Source: an uncultured Chitinophagaceae bacterium (GTDB lineage Bacteria; Bacteroidota; Bacteroidia; Chitinophagales; Chitinophagaceae). From it: a stretch of 6,624 nucleotides of DNA. The position numbers and the translations under genes were made by a program. Numbering within the stretch: position 1 is the stretch's first letter; the number at the start of each line of letters is the position of its first letter. Under the pieces are notes generated by a model. That model worked only from the letters and a program-made list of their open reading frames with translations. It made no database searches and was not told the origin of the DNA. The DNA lies in contig CALESY010000009.1 of the NCBI GenBank assembly GCA_937919945.1, forward strand, positions 1 through 6,624, written 5' to 3'. Below are positions 1 to 6,604 of this stretch, one piece after another.

Positions 1-840
1 ATGGAAGAAAAAACAGAGATAGCTAAAAATCACCTCATACCCAAACAAAAAGAACTGCATGGACTAAATAAAGTATCGCTGAAGTTTCCTGATAAGGTGC
101 TTAACAAAATGATACAGGAATACACTCGTGAGTCGGGTGTACGAGAACTGGATAGGCTCATAGCAAGCGTGATGCGCGCTGTAGCAAAACAGGTAGCTAT
201 GGAAGAAAAAGTGACTCCTCAAGTATCAGTTGAACAGATTGAAAAAATATTAGGCAAGCCTCGTTTCAATAATGATATCTATACCAAAGGTCATCCTGCT
301 GGGGTTGCTGTTGGCCTTGCATGGACGTATGTAGGTGGCGATATATTGTTTATAGAGACAGGACTGTCAAAAGGCAAAGGTGGACTCACACTTACTGGCA
401 ATCTTGGCAATGTGATGAAAGAAAGTGCATCAACCGCACTCTCTTATCTCAAAGCACATGCTGCTGAATACAGCATTGCTCCTGAAAAGTTTGATGAATA
501 CAATATACACGTACACGTACCAGAAGGTGCTGTGCCTAAAGATGGGCCGAGTGCGGGTATCACCATGCTCACAGCATTGACATCTGCCTTTACAGGTCGT
601 AAAGTACGTCCTTATCTGGCTATGACAGGCGAGATAACCCTTCGAGGACAAGTACTACCCGTAGGTGGCATTAAGGAAAAAATATTAGCTGCCAAACGCG
701 CCGGCATCAAAGAAGTGATAATGTGTGTGCAAAACCAGAAAGATGTGGATGAGATAAATCCAGCTTTTATCAAAGGGGTGAAGTTTCATTATGTTACTGA
801 AATGAGCGAGGTATTGCAACTGGCATTGTCGAAAAAATAG
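1..840 (+). CDS. lon: Lon ATP-dependent protease, C-terminal part (5'-truncated by window edge)
   Basis: This is the last 279 residues of the cytoplasmic AAA+ serine protease Lon, which unfolds and degrades damaged and regulatory proteins. Residues 1-85 are the end of the ATPase module: the lid helices, with the sensor-2 signature GVRELDR (Arg48). Residues about 90-279 are the protease domain, with GVAVGLAWT near its start, the nucleophile Ser184 in PKDGPSAG, and Lys227 in GGIKEK. The Ser-Lys spacing of 43 matches E. coli Ser679/Lys722, so the dyad is intact. Family members are about 800 residues long, so roughly 530 residues, including the N-terminal substrate domain and Walker motifs, lie before the window. 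The ATG at position 1 aligns with the interior of the family and is not the true start. The gene ends at TAG 838-840 and is followed by a hairpin. Identification is near certain; function of the missing half cannot be judged. Confidence 0.97.
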   Translation: MEEKTEIAKNHLIPKQKELHGLNKVSLKFPDKVLNKMIQEYTRESGVRELDRLIASVMRAVAKQVAMEEKVTPQVSVEQIEKILGKPRFNNDIYTKGHPAGVAVGLAWTYVGGDILFIETGLSKGKGGLTLTGNLGNVMKESASTALSYLKAHAAEYSIAPEKFDEYNIHVHVPEGAVPKDGPSAGITMLTALTSAFTGRKVRPYLAMTGEITLRGQVLPVGGIKEKILAAKRAGIKEVIMCVQNQKDVDEINPAFIKGVKFHYVTEMSEVLQLALSKK

Positions 841-858
841 TACAAAAGCCTAGTCAGT

Positions 859-890
859 AAAAGCGGGGTTATGTACATAATCTCGCTTTT
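859..890 (+). terminator. Probable intrinsic terminator of lon
   Basis: An uninterrupted 16-bp inverted repeat: AAAAGCGGGGTTATGT followed at once by ACATAATCTCGCTTTT, pairing throughout with two G-U wobbles (a few central bases would form the loop). It begins 18 bases after the lon stop codon. The 3' arm ends in TTTT and is followed by GTATGTATTTTT, giving a broken U-rich tail. The A-tract/T-tract ends are typical of intrinsic terminators. The interrupted T run makes its strength uncertain, and some read-through into the next two genes is possible. Confidence 0.72.
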
Positions 891-921
891 GTATGTATTT
901 TTAATAAAATATTTATGCCTG

Positions 922-1533
922 ATGCGAATAGTTGCATTACTTCTACTAAGCCTTTGTACGATGCAGGCTTCTGCTACAGATAAGATTGCCATCGGTAAAA
1001 CTATTACTACTGAAAAAGGTAATGTGATTATATTCTCTGCCATTACTACTAAAGAACTTCATATTGCAAACACAAACGAACAACGTACTGTTGAGTACGG
1101 AGAGCCCAAGCCAATATTGCTGAATGGGAAAGACATATACTATGTTGGGGATAAGAACGATACTGTTAATAATTGCCGTAATATACAGATTTGGATAGGC
1201 GACCATGTAAAAGCATGGAAGATATTTGACAAAGAGTTAAAGAAAGAAAAAAGGCAATTACCTAAAGGTTCTTACGAGGTCATGTTTAAAGATGTTGTTA
1301 TCAACGAGCAGGGTAAAATAGTGTATTTCCGGACAGCAGGTATAGTACGTCGCAACTTTAGTGAACGCCTACACGTAAAACCAGCCAGATTACCTATAGC
1401 TGATAATACTGAAAAAAGGATTAATGATAAATTGATAAAGTCTATTGAAAAGCTGCAATATGCCCCCTTAATGATAGGTGGTAATGCTACCCCCTATTAC
1501 AATCATCTTACGTACAGTTTTGATATTAAATAG
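922..1533 (+). CDS. Small secreted protein of unknown function, TonB-C-like C-terminal half (paralog A)
   Basis: A 203-residue protein that I do not recognise as a named family. I place the start at ATG 922: the protein then opens with MRIVALLLLSLCTMQASA, a good Sec signal peptide with a likely cut after Ala18 (ASA/T). An in-frame ATG at 871 would add 17 residues but lies inside the lon terminator hairpin. No lipobox is convincing (Cys12 has Leu at -1). The mature part has one Cys (Cys85, in TVNNC), then LPKGSY (113-118), a strand DVVINEQGKIVYF (about 123-135), a variable stretch, and a tail with a helix INDKLIKSIEKL followed by PLMIGG and a last strand. That order (strand, D/N-x-x-G-K turn, helix, P-x-x-x-x-G, strand) resembles the TonB C-terminal fold, but there is no membrane anchor or Pro-rich linker. 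It lies two bases before its paralog, so the two are probably co-transcribed. Periplasmic or exported location is inferred; function is unknown. Confidence 0.85.
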   Translation: MRIVALLLLSLCTMQASATDKIAIGKTITTEKGNVIIFSAITTKELHIANTNEQRTVEYGEPKPILLNGKDIYYVGDKNDTVNNCRNIQIWIGDHVKAWKIFDKELKKEKRQLPKGSYEVMFKDVVINEQGKIVYFRTAGIVRRNFSERLHVKPARLPIADNTEKRINDKLIKSIEKLQYAPLMIGGNATPYYNHLTYSFDIK

Positions 1534-1535
1534 AT

Positions 1536-2090
1536 ATGCGGGTAGTTCTGATAATATTATGTGCTTTGCCATTGTTTGTATTTGCAGGTAATCACGATAC
1601 AATTACTATTAAGCACAAAGGCAATACATTCGATATAGCACGTCAAAGCCCTGATACATTAATTACCATGCACCCGCATACTTATGTGCAGGTAAGGTCT
1701 ATAGTAATGCATCCGCTGATACCATTGCGTATCAACGGCAATACTATCTATACCATAAACGAAACTGACTTTATATATAAAGCTGCGGTAAGCACTGTTA
1801 ACGATTGTATAGAAACTGTTTTTAAAACCATCCGAGATGAATTGCCTGTTGGAAGCTATTCATATGAGTTGCCCGATTTGGTAATAAATGAGCACGGCAA
1901 AATCGTATTCTTTACATCCAATGCCTTCACCACATCGCGCGAGATTGTGCTTACTGAACAACAATATAAAACCATCAATTCACTTTTTGAAAAAGCACTT
2001 GAAGATATTGAGCTGATACCACTTGTAATAGATGGTGAACGCACATCATTCCGAATAGATATAAAAAGCAATTTCAGGCTGGCTCAATAA
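1536..2090 (+). CDS. Small secreted protein of unknown function, TonB-C-like C-terminal half (paralog B)
   Basis: A 184-residue protein of no family I can name, starting two bases after the stop of the preceding gene, so translation is probably coupled. The first 17 or so residues (MRVVLIILCALPLFVFA) form a Sec signal peptide, with a likely cut near Ala17-Gly18. Similarity to the upstream protein is spread along the chain: PLRINGNTIY against PILLNGKDIY, TVNDC (Cys91) against TVNNC, LPVGSY (103-108) against LPKGSY, LVINEHGKIVFF against VVINEQGKIVYF, and the closing INSLFEKALEDIELIPLVIDG against INDKLIKSIEKLQYAPLMIGG. B lacks about 16 residues between the Cys and the LPxGSY motif. The two therefore come from an old gene duplication with much divergence. 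The C-terminal half has the TonB-C-like order of elements described for its neighbour. The gene ends 23 bases before a strong hairpin. Confidence 0.87.
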   Translation: MRVVLIILCALPLFVFAGNHDTITIKHKGNTFDIARQSPDTLITMHPHTYVQVRSIVMHPLIPLRINGNTIYTINETDFIYKAAVSTVNDCIETVFKTIRDELPVGSYSYELPDLVINEHGKIVFFTSNAFTTSREIVLTEQQYKTINSLFEKALEDIELIPLVIDGERTSFRIDIKSNFRLAQ

Positions 2091-2113
2091 TAGCCATGTG
2101 TAGAATAAAAAAT

Positions 2114-2144
2114 GAAAACGCCCCGTATTATACAGAGCGTTTTC
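2114..2144. terminator. Bidirectional intrinsic terminator between convergent genes
   Basis: Perfect 8-bp outer stem GAAAACGC (2114-2121) with GCGTTTTC (2137-2144), and a further inner pairing GTAT/ATAC. On the plus strand it is followed by TTTATTTTATAAAT, ending the two small secreted-protein genes. On the minus strand it starts 20 bases after the infB stop and is followed by ATTTTTTATT, ending the nusA-infB transcript. T-rich tails on both sides support use in both directions. Confidence 0.85.
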
Positions 2145-2163
2145 TTTATTTTATAAATAACGA

Positions 2164-5100
2164 TTACAAGGTACGTTTCACTTCTATTTCATCATAGCCT
2201 TCTATGATGTCGCCTACTCTTACATCGTTGTAGTTCTTTATCATCAAACCACATTCGTAGCCTGCGTTTACTTCTTTAACGTCGTCTTTGAAGCGCTTCA
2301 GTGAAGACAATTCACCATTATATATTACAATTCCATCGCGTACCAGATTGAGTTTGGTGTTGCGTGTCATCTTACCATCCAGTACATAACAACCTGCAAT
2401 AGTGCCTACGCCGCTGATTTTGAATACTTCGCGTACTTCAATATTACAAACGGTTTTCTTCTCAATCTTCGGTTCCAAAAGGCCTTCCATCGCGCTCTTG
2501 ATTTCATCAATCGCATCATAGATAATGGAATAGTAACGTATTTCAATGTTTTCCTGCTCAGCCAGTCTTGATGCCTGCATTGACGGGCGCACCTGGAAGC
2601 CGAGTATAATAGCATCCGAAGCGGTTGCAAGCAACACATCGCTTTCTGTTATCTGACCTACGCCTTTGTGTACAATATTTACCGCTACCTCATCTGTAGA
2701 TAGTTTCTGCAATGAGTCGCTCAATGCTTCTACCGAACCGTCAAAGTCACCTTTGATGATAAGTGCCAATTCTTTAAAGTTACCCAATGCAAGACGGCGG
2801 CCTATTTCATCCAGCGTTATATGCTTACGTGCACGGATACCTTGTTCACGCAATATTTGTGCACGGTGATTGGCTATTTCTTTTGCTTCGTTTTCGTCTT
2901 CGTATACTTTAAACTTCTCACCTGCTTGTGGTGCGCCATTCAAGCCAAGTACCTGTACCGGTGCAGACGGTCCTGCAGATTCCACACGCTGACCGCGCTC
3001 GTTGAACATTGCTTTGATTTTACCAAAATATTGTCCACACACTATCATATCACCTTGTTCCAGCGTGCCGTTTTGTACGAGTATGGTAGATTGATAACCA
3101 CGTCCTTTATCCAACGAAGCCTCAATTACACTACCTGAACCAAACCTGTCCGGGTTAGCTTTTACTTCAAGCAATTCAGCCTCCAGCAATATTTTTTCCA
3201 GTAACAGGTCAATATTCAGTCCTTTTTTGGCAGATATTTCCTGGCTTTGGTATTTACCACCCCAGTCTTCTACCAATATATTCATCTGAGCAAGCTGTTC
3301 TTTAATCTTTTCAGGATTAGCGCCTTCTTTATCTATTTTATTGATGGCAAATACCATCGGCAAGTTAGCCGCTTGTGCGTGCGATATAGCCTCTTTTGTT
3401 TGAGGCATGATGGCATCATCAGCAGCTACCACTATCACTGCAACGTCTGCTACTTTAGCACCACGCGCACGCATGGCCGTAAAGGCTTCGTGGCCTGGTG
3501 TATCGAGGAAAGTGATTTTCTTTCCACCCTGTGTAGTTACCTGATAAGCACCTATGTGCTGGGTGATACCACCTGCTTCGCCTGCTACTACATTGGCTTC
3601 GCGTATATAGTCGAGCAATGAAGTTTTACCGTGGTCAACGTGACCCATAATGGTAACAATAGGTGCACGTGGTTGCAAATCTTCAGGGTCGTCCGTATCA
3701 TCTTCTTCAATATCTGCTTCCTGCTCTAGGTTGATGAATTCAACATCATACCCAAATTCGCTCGATACCAGTTCTATCACTTCCGCATCCAAGCGTTGGT
3801 TAATGGACACCATAATACCCAGGCTCATACACTTGCTGATAACGTCAGCAAAGCTTACATCCAGCAGGCTTGCCAGCTCGCTAACAGATATAAACTCTGT
3901 TACCTGTATTACATTACCTTGTTGGTTTTCTTCTGCAGCCGCTCGTTTTTCAGCCATTTCCTCGCGTTTGTTGCGGCGGTATTTGGCTTTCAGGTTTTTG
4001 TTACGTGTACCACCCGCCAGTTTAGCTTGTGTCTGGCGTATTTTTTCCTGTATTGCTTTTGCATCAATCTCTTGTTGCTGTGCAGATACAGGGGCATTTC
4101 TGTCTTGTCTTTGTCCCCTGCGGTCTCCGCCACCTGCACCTCCACGGTTGCCACCTTGTCCCTGATTGAAGCCACCGCCTCCTCTACGGTCGCCACCGCG
4201 GTTACCACCTTGCCCCTGATTAGGGCCACCTCCACGGTTGCCACCTTGTCCCTGATTAAAACCACTACCTCTGCGGTCGCCACCACCAGCTCCTTGCTGC
4301 CCGCCGCCTTGTTGTTCGTTGGGGTTAAAGGTTTCAGGTTTCTTTTGTACAGGTATGCGTTTGCGATTGCGTTTTTCTTTGCTGTCTCTTCCACCTCCGG
4401 GTTGAGATACAGGCAGCTCTATCCTACCTATTATCTTTGGCCCTTCCAGTTTCGGAGCTTTCATTTCTATATGCTCCGGTTTATCTTCTTCCGTTATATC
4501 AGGCGTAGTTGTTGCAGGCTGTTCCACAACAGGAGTTATGGCTGCAACTTCTTTAGGTTCCTCTTCTTTTGCTTTTTTGCCTTTTTTAGGTTTCTCAGTT
4601 GTTTCTTCGGCTGGAGAAGGTGCTAATGCTTCAGTATCTTCTTTTTTATCCGCCTTTTTTGTTGTTTTCTTCGGCCTTGATGACTGGTTTACTTCATCCA
4701 GATTTATTTTACCAAGTATATTTGGCCCACCCAATTTCGGAGCTTTCACATCTATATGCTCTGGCTCTTCGGCAACTGGTGGAGCAGGAACTTCTACTAC
4801 TTTTGGTTCTTCTGCTTTAGGAGTTTCGGCAACTGGTGCTTTTTCTTTTACGGGTGCAGCAGGAGCTTCAGCTACTTTTGGTTCTTCTGCTTTAGGAGTT
4901 TCGGCAACTGGTGCTTTTTCTTTTACAGGTGCAGCAGCTTTGGCAGCAGGTACTTCTTCTGCTTTCTTCACTACAGGAGCTTCATCCTTAGGCTTTTTAC
5001 CATCCAGCAAAGAGCCTTTAGGCAATGCTATCTCGTCGCTCTTGCGTTTAGCAGCTTTGTCTTGTGCAAATTCTGCTTGCAGGGCGTCGTACATCTGCTC

Positions 5101-5235
5101 TGTAAGTTTGGTATTGGGGTTACTGGCGTTTATTTCAAACCCCTTGCCCGTAAGATATTCAACAAGGGTTTCTTTACCTATGTTGAATTCTTTGGCTGCT
5201 GCCAGTAACCTTGGTGTTTTTGATGCTGTTGACAT
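2164..5235 (-). CDS. infB: Translation initiation factor IF2
   Basis: IF2 is the GTPase that places initiator fMet-tRNA on the 30S subunit and promotes 50S joining. The 1023 residues contain, in order: an IF2N domain (about 9-62); a low-complexity region (about 65-440) with a duplicated 25-residue Pro/Lys/Glu unit, two copies of PEHIxxKAPKLxGPxIxGxIxL (from 158 and 253), a Gly/Arg/Gln-rich block (about 307-380) and a basic coiled stretch; a second IF2N domain (about 445-500); the G domain, with GHVDHGKT (531-538), GGITQHIG, DTPGH (578-582), NKID (632-635) and SAKKG (668-672); beta-barrel domain II (from about 698); domain III (about 825-925); and C2, the fMet-tRNA-binding domain, with VGTIAGC, to the end. 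All GTPase motifs are intact. The length fits Bacteroidota IF2. The ATG start gives the conserved N terminus; an A/T-rich leader replaces a Shine-Dalgarno. It lies 116 bases downstream of nusA, same strand. Confidence 0.98.
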   Translation of the reverse strand: MSTASKTPRLLAAAKEFNIGKETLVEYLTGKGFEINASNPNTKLTEQMYDALQAEFAQDKAAKRKSDEIALPKGSLLDGKKPKDEAPVVKKAEEVPAAKAAAPVKEKAPVAETPKAEEPKVAEAPAAPVKEKAPVAETPKAEEPKVVEVPAPPVAEEPEHIDVKAPKLGGPNILGKINLDEVNQSSRPKKTTKKADKKEDTEALAPSPAEETTEKPKKGKKAKEEEPKEVAAITPVVEQPATTTPDITEEDKPEHIEMKAPKLEGPKIIGRIELPVSQPGGGRDSKEKRNRKRIPVQKKPETFNPNEQQGGGQQGAGGGDRRGSGFNQGQGGNRGGGPNQGQGGNRGGDRRGGGGFNQGQGGNRGGAGGGDRRGQRQDRNAPVSAQQQEIDAKAIQEKIRQTQAKLAGGTRNKNLKAKYRRNKREEMAEKRAAAEENQQGNVIQVTEFISVSELASLLDVSFADVISKCMSLGIMVSINQRLDAEVIELVSSEFGYDVEFINLEQEADIEEDDTDDPEDLQPRAPIVTIMGHVDHGKTSLLDYIREANVVAGEAGGITQHIGAYQVTTQGGKKITFLDTPGHEAFTAMRARGAKVADVAVIVVAADDAIMPQTKEAISHAQAANLPMVFAINKIDKEGANPEKIKEQLAQMNILVEDWGGKYQSQEISAKKGLNIDLLLEKILLEAELLEVKANPDRFGSGSVIEASLDKGRGYQSTILVQNGTLEQGDMIVCGQYFGKIKAMFNERGQRVESAGPSAPVQVLGLNGAPQAGEKFKVYEDENEAKEIANHRAQILREQGIRARKHITLDEIGRRLALGNFKELALIIKGDFDGSVEALSDSLQKLSTDEVAVNIVHKGVGQITESDVLLATASDAIILGFQVRPSMQASRLAEQENIEIRYYSIIYDAIDEIKSAMEGLLEPKIEKKTVCNIEVREVFKISGVGTIAGCYVLDGKMTRNTKLNLVRDGIVIYNGELSSLKRFKDDVKEVNAGYECGLMIKNYNDVRVGDIIEGYDEIEVKRTL
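4138..4257 (-). repeat. Gly/Arg/Gln-coding repeat array inside infB
   Basis: Three in-frame copies of a 30-base unit coding for a NQGQGGNRGG-type segment: 4138-4167 and 4228-4257 are identical, while 4192-4221 is a diverged copy. Spacers code for GGDRRGG- and GGP-type residues. Together with flanking Gly/Arg codons this makes an RGG-like disordered segment between the N-terminal region and the second IF2N domain. Such repeats change copy number easily by slippage, so length may vary among strains. Confidence 0.9.
4786..4935 (-). repeat. 75-bp tandem duplication inside infB
   Basis: Two head-to-tail units, 4786-4860 and 4861-4935, agree at 71 of 75 bases by my reading. 75 is 25 codons, so the frame is kept and IF2 gains a second copy of a Pro/Lys/Glu/Ala-rich unit beginning VKEKAPVAETPKAEEPK. 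A weaker trace of the same unit (TCGGCAACTGGTG at 4769-4781) lies next to it. The near-identity of the DNA, not only the protein, suggests a recent duplication or repeated slippage or conversion. Confidence 0.92.
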
Positions 5236-5291
5236 TCAGTTATTTACTCAAAAATTTATTCGCTAATTATTTTAATCCAGTTCCTGCCTTA

Positions 5292-5299
5292 CAAACCTA
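5292..5299 (-). promoter_or_regulatory. Possible Bacteroidota-type -7 element upstream of infB
   Basis: On the minus strand the nusA-infB gap contains TAGGTTTG, an exact match to the TAnnTTTG -7 consensus of Bacteroidota primary sigma factor promoters. Its end lies 56 bases before the infB ATG. I find no TTG or TTTG -33 element at the usual distance upstream, so this is an incomplete match that could occur by chance. If real, it would give infB a transcript separate from nusA. Confidence 0.3.
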
Positions 5300-5300
5300 C

Positions 5301-5319
5301 GCCATTTTGATTTAATGGC
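5301..5319 (+). other. Short hairpin in nusA-infB gap, followed by T run on plus strand
   Basis: GCCATT (5301-5306) and AATGGC (5314-5319) form a 6-bp stem with a 7-base loop, followed on the plus strand by TTTTTT (5320-5325). It looks like a weak intrinsic terminator reading rightward, although no plus-strand gene reads into it. On the minus strand it has no T run after it and would be a hairpin in the spacer just upstream of the possible infB promoter. Its role is unclear. Confidence 0.35.
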
Positions 5320-5351
5320 TTTTTTCGTCATATAAGTTTAATACGTGCTTA

Positions 5352-6599
5352 CTATTCGTCATCAAATTCTGATTGCAGTATCTTCTGCACATCGCGGATG
5401 GTTTCTTCTTCCAGATCGGTGCGGCGAGTCAGCTCTTCAACTGATAAGCCTAACACACTCAATGCCGTATCGCAACCTATCTTCTTAAATTCATCTATTA
5501 TCCATCCTTCTATTTCGTCTGAGAATTCGTCGAGGTCTATATCGTATTCGTGTGTTTCGTCTTGTGCATCACGGTACACATCTATGCTGTAGCCTGTCAG
5601 TTCCTGCGCCAGTTTGATGTTTACCCCTTTCTTACCTATAGCCAATGATACTTGTTCTGGTTCAAGATACACATCTGCATGTAGCCCCTCATTGTCCAAC
5701 TCCATACGGCTGATGCGTGCCGGCGTCAGTGAGCGTTGTATAAGCAGTTGCAGGTTGTTAGTATAGTTGATAATATCTATGTTTTCGTTGCGCAATTCGC
5801 GAACGATACCATGTATGCGGCTACCCTTCATACCTACACATGCGCCAACAGGGTCTATACGGTCGTCGTAGCTTTCTACGGCTACTTTGGCGCGTTCGCC
5901 AGGTTCGCGTACTATTTTCTTTATTACTATCAGCCCGTCCATTATTTCAGGCACTTCTATTTCCAGCAACTTTTCAAGGAAAGATGGGTGTGTGCGGCTG
6001 AGGATGATAACAGGTGTATTGTTACGCATCTCTACTTTCTTTACTACAGCGCGTACAGCTTCTCCTTTCTTAAAGAAGTCAGTAGGTATTTGTTCAGATT
6101 TAGGGAGGATAACCTCATTGCCTTCATCATCCAGCAGCAAGATTTCTTTTTTCCATATCTGATATACTTCTGCACTGGTAATTTCGCCAATACGGTCAGC
6201 ATATTTTTTAAGGAGGTTGTTTTTCTTCAGGTCGCCAATACGTGCAGCCAGCGTTTGCTTGGCAGCTAATATGGCACGACGACCAAAGTCGACAACATTT
6301 ATTTCTTCATACACCTCTTCGCCCACACTGTAGTCAGGTTCTATTTTGATAGCTTCAGAATATTCTATCTGCAGGTTATCGTCTTCAGACATGCCATCTT
6401 CAACAATTTCCCTGCGACGGAAAATTTCAAGGTCACCTGTCTGGTCGTTTACGATTACGTCAAAGTTTTCATCCGTTCCGTACTTCTTTCGCAACAAGGT
6501 TTTGAAAACATCTTCAATAACCTTCATCAAGGTAGGGCGGTCAATGTTTTCCGCCTCCTTAAACTCCTGAAACGAATCAATAAGATTGATACTTGCCAT
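5352..6599 (-). CDS. nusA: Transcription elongation/termination factor NusA
   Basis: NusA binds RNA polymerase and nascent RNA and modulates pausing, termination and antitermination. I choose ATG 6599, giving 415 residues starting MASINLIDSFQEF, the form usual in Bacteroidota; an in-frame GTG at 6608 would add only three residues and is less likely. Domains: the polymerase-binding N domain (1 to about 130), with LRKKYG and the TGDLEIFRRREIVEDG strand pair; an S1 RNA-binding domain (about 134-205); KH1 (about 218-285), with its GxxG loop GMKG at 256-259; KH2 (about 288-350), with GKKG at 322-325; and a single helix-hairpin-helix-like acidic C-terminal segment (about 355-415). E. coli NusA (495 residues) has two such C-terminal repeats; the shorter form here looks normal for the phylum, not a truncation. 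It precedes infB on the same strand, as in the classic rimP-nusA-infB cluster. Confidence 0.97.
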   Translation of the reverse strand: MASINLIDSFQEFKEAENIDRPTLMKVIEDVFKTLLRKKYGTDENFDVIVNDQTGDLEIFRRREIVEDGMSEDDNLQIEYSEAIKIEPDYSVGEEVYEEINVVDFGRRAILAAKQTLAARIGDLKKNNLLKKYADRIGEITSAEVYQIWKKEILLLDDEGNEVILPKSEQIPTDFFKKGEAVRAVVKKVEMRNNTPVIILSRTHPSFLEKLLEIEVPEIMDGLIVIKKIVREPGERAKVAVESYDDRIDPVGACVGMKGSRIHGIVRELRNENIDIINYTNNLQLLIQRSLTPARISRMELDNEGLHADVYLEPEQVSLAIGKKGVNIKLAQELTGYSIDVYRDAQDETHEYDIDLDEFSDEIEGWIIDEFKKIGCDTALSVLGLSVEELTRRTDLEEETIRDVQKILQSEFDDE

Positions 6600-6604
6600 T
6601 GTTG

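Noticed and set aside
1..3. ATG at the first base as the lon start
   Set aside because: Residues around it align to the interior of Lon (end of the ATPase domain); the gene runs in from outside the window.
946..1206. Minus-strand frame opposite the first secreted gene
   Set aside because: The plus-strand frame has a signal peptide, a paralog next to it and conserved motifs; the minus frame has none.
4138..4257. CRISPR-like appearance of 30-base repeats with spacers
   Set aside because: The copies are in frame within infB, only three exist, one is diverged, and the spacers also code for Gly/Arg; this is a protein repeat.
3990..4394. Minus-strand frame of 134 codons overlapping infB in another frame
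   Set aside because: Its repeated KVATVEV-type segments are a frame-shifted reading of the Gly/Arg repeat array, not an independent gene.
4538..5266. Plus-strand open frame of 242 codons opposite infB, plus several others at 3650-4626 and 4756-5208
   Set aside because: All lie antisense to the low-complexity part of infB. Their composition (runs of Ser/Ala/Gly/Phe) is what the complement of Lys/Glu/Pro/Gly codons yields. No domain or plausible start context is seen.
5736..6269. Plus-strand frame of 177 codons opposite nusA
   Set aside because: Rich in Tyr/Phe/Cys as expected of an antisense shadow; nusA is intact and recognisable on the other strand.
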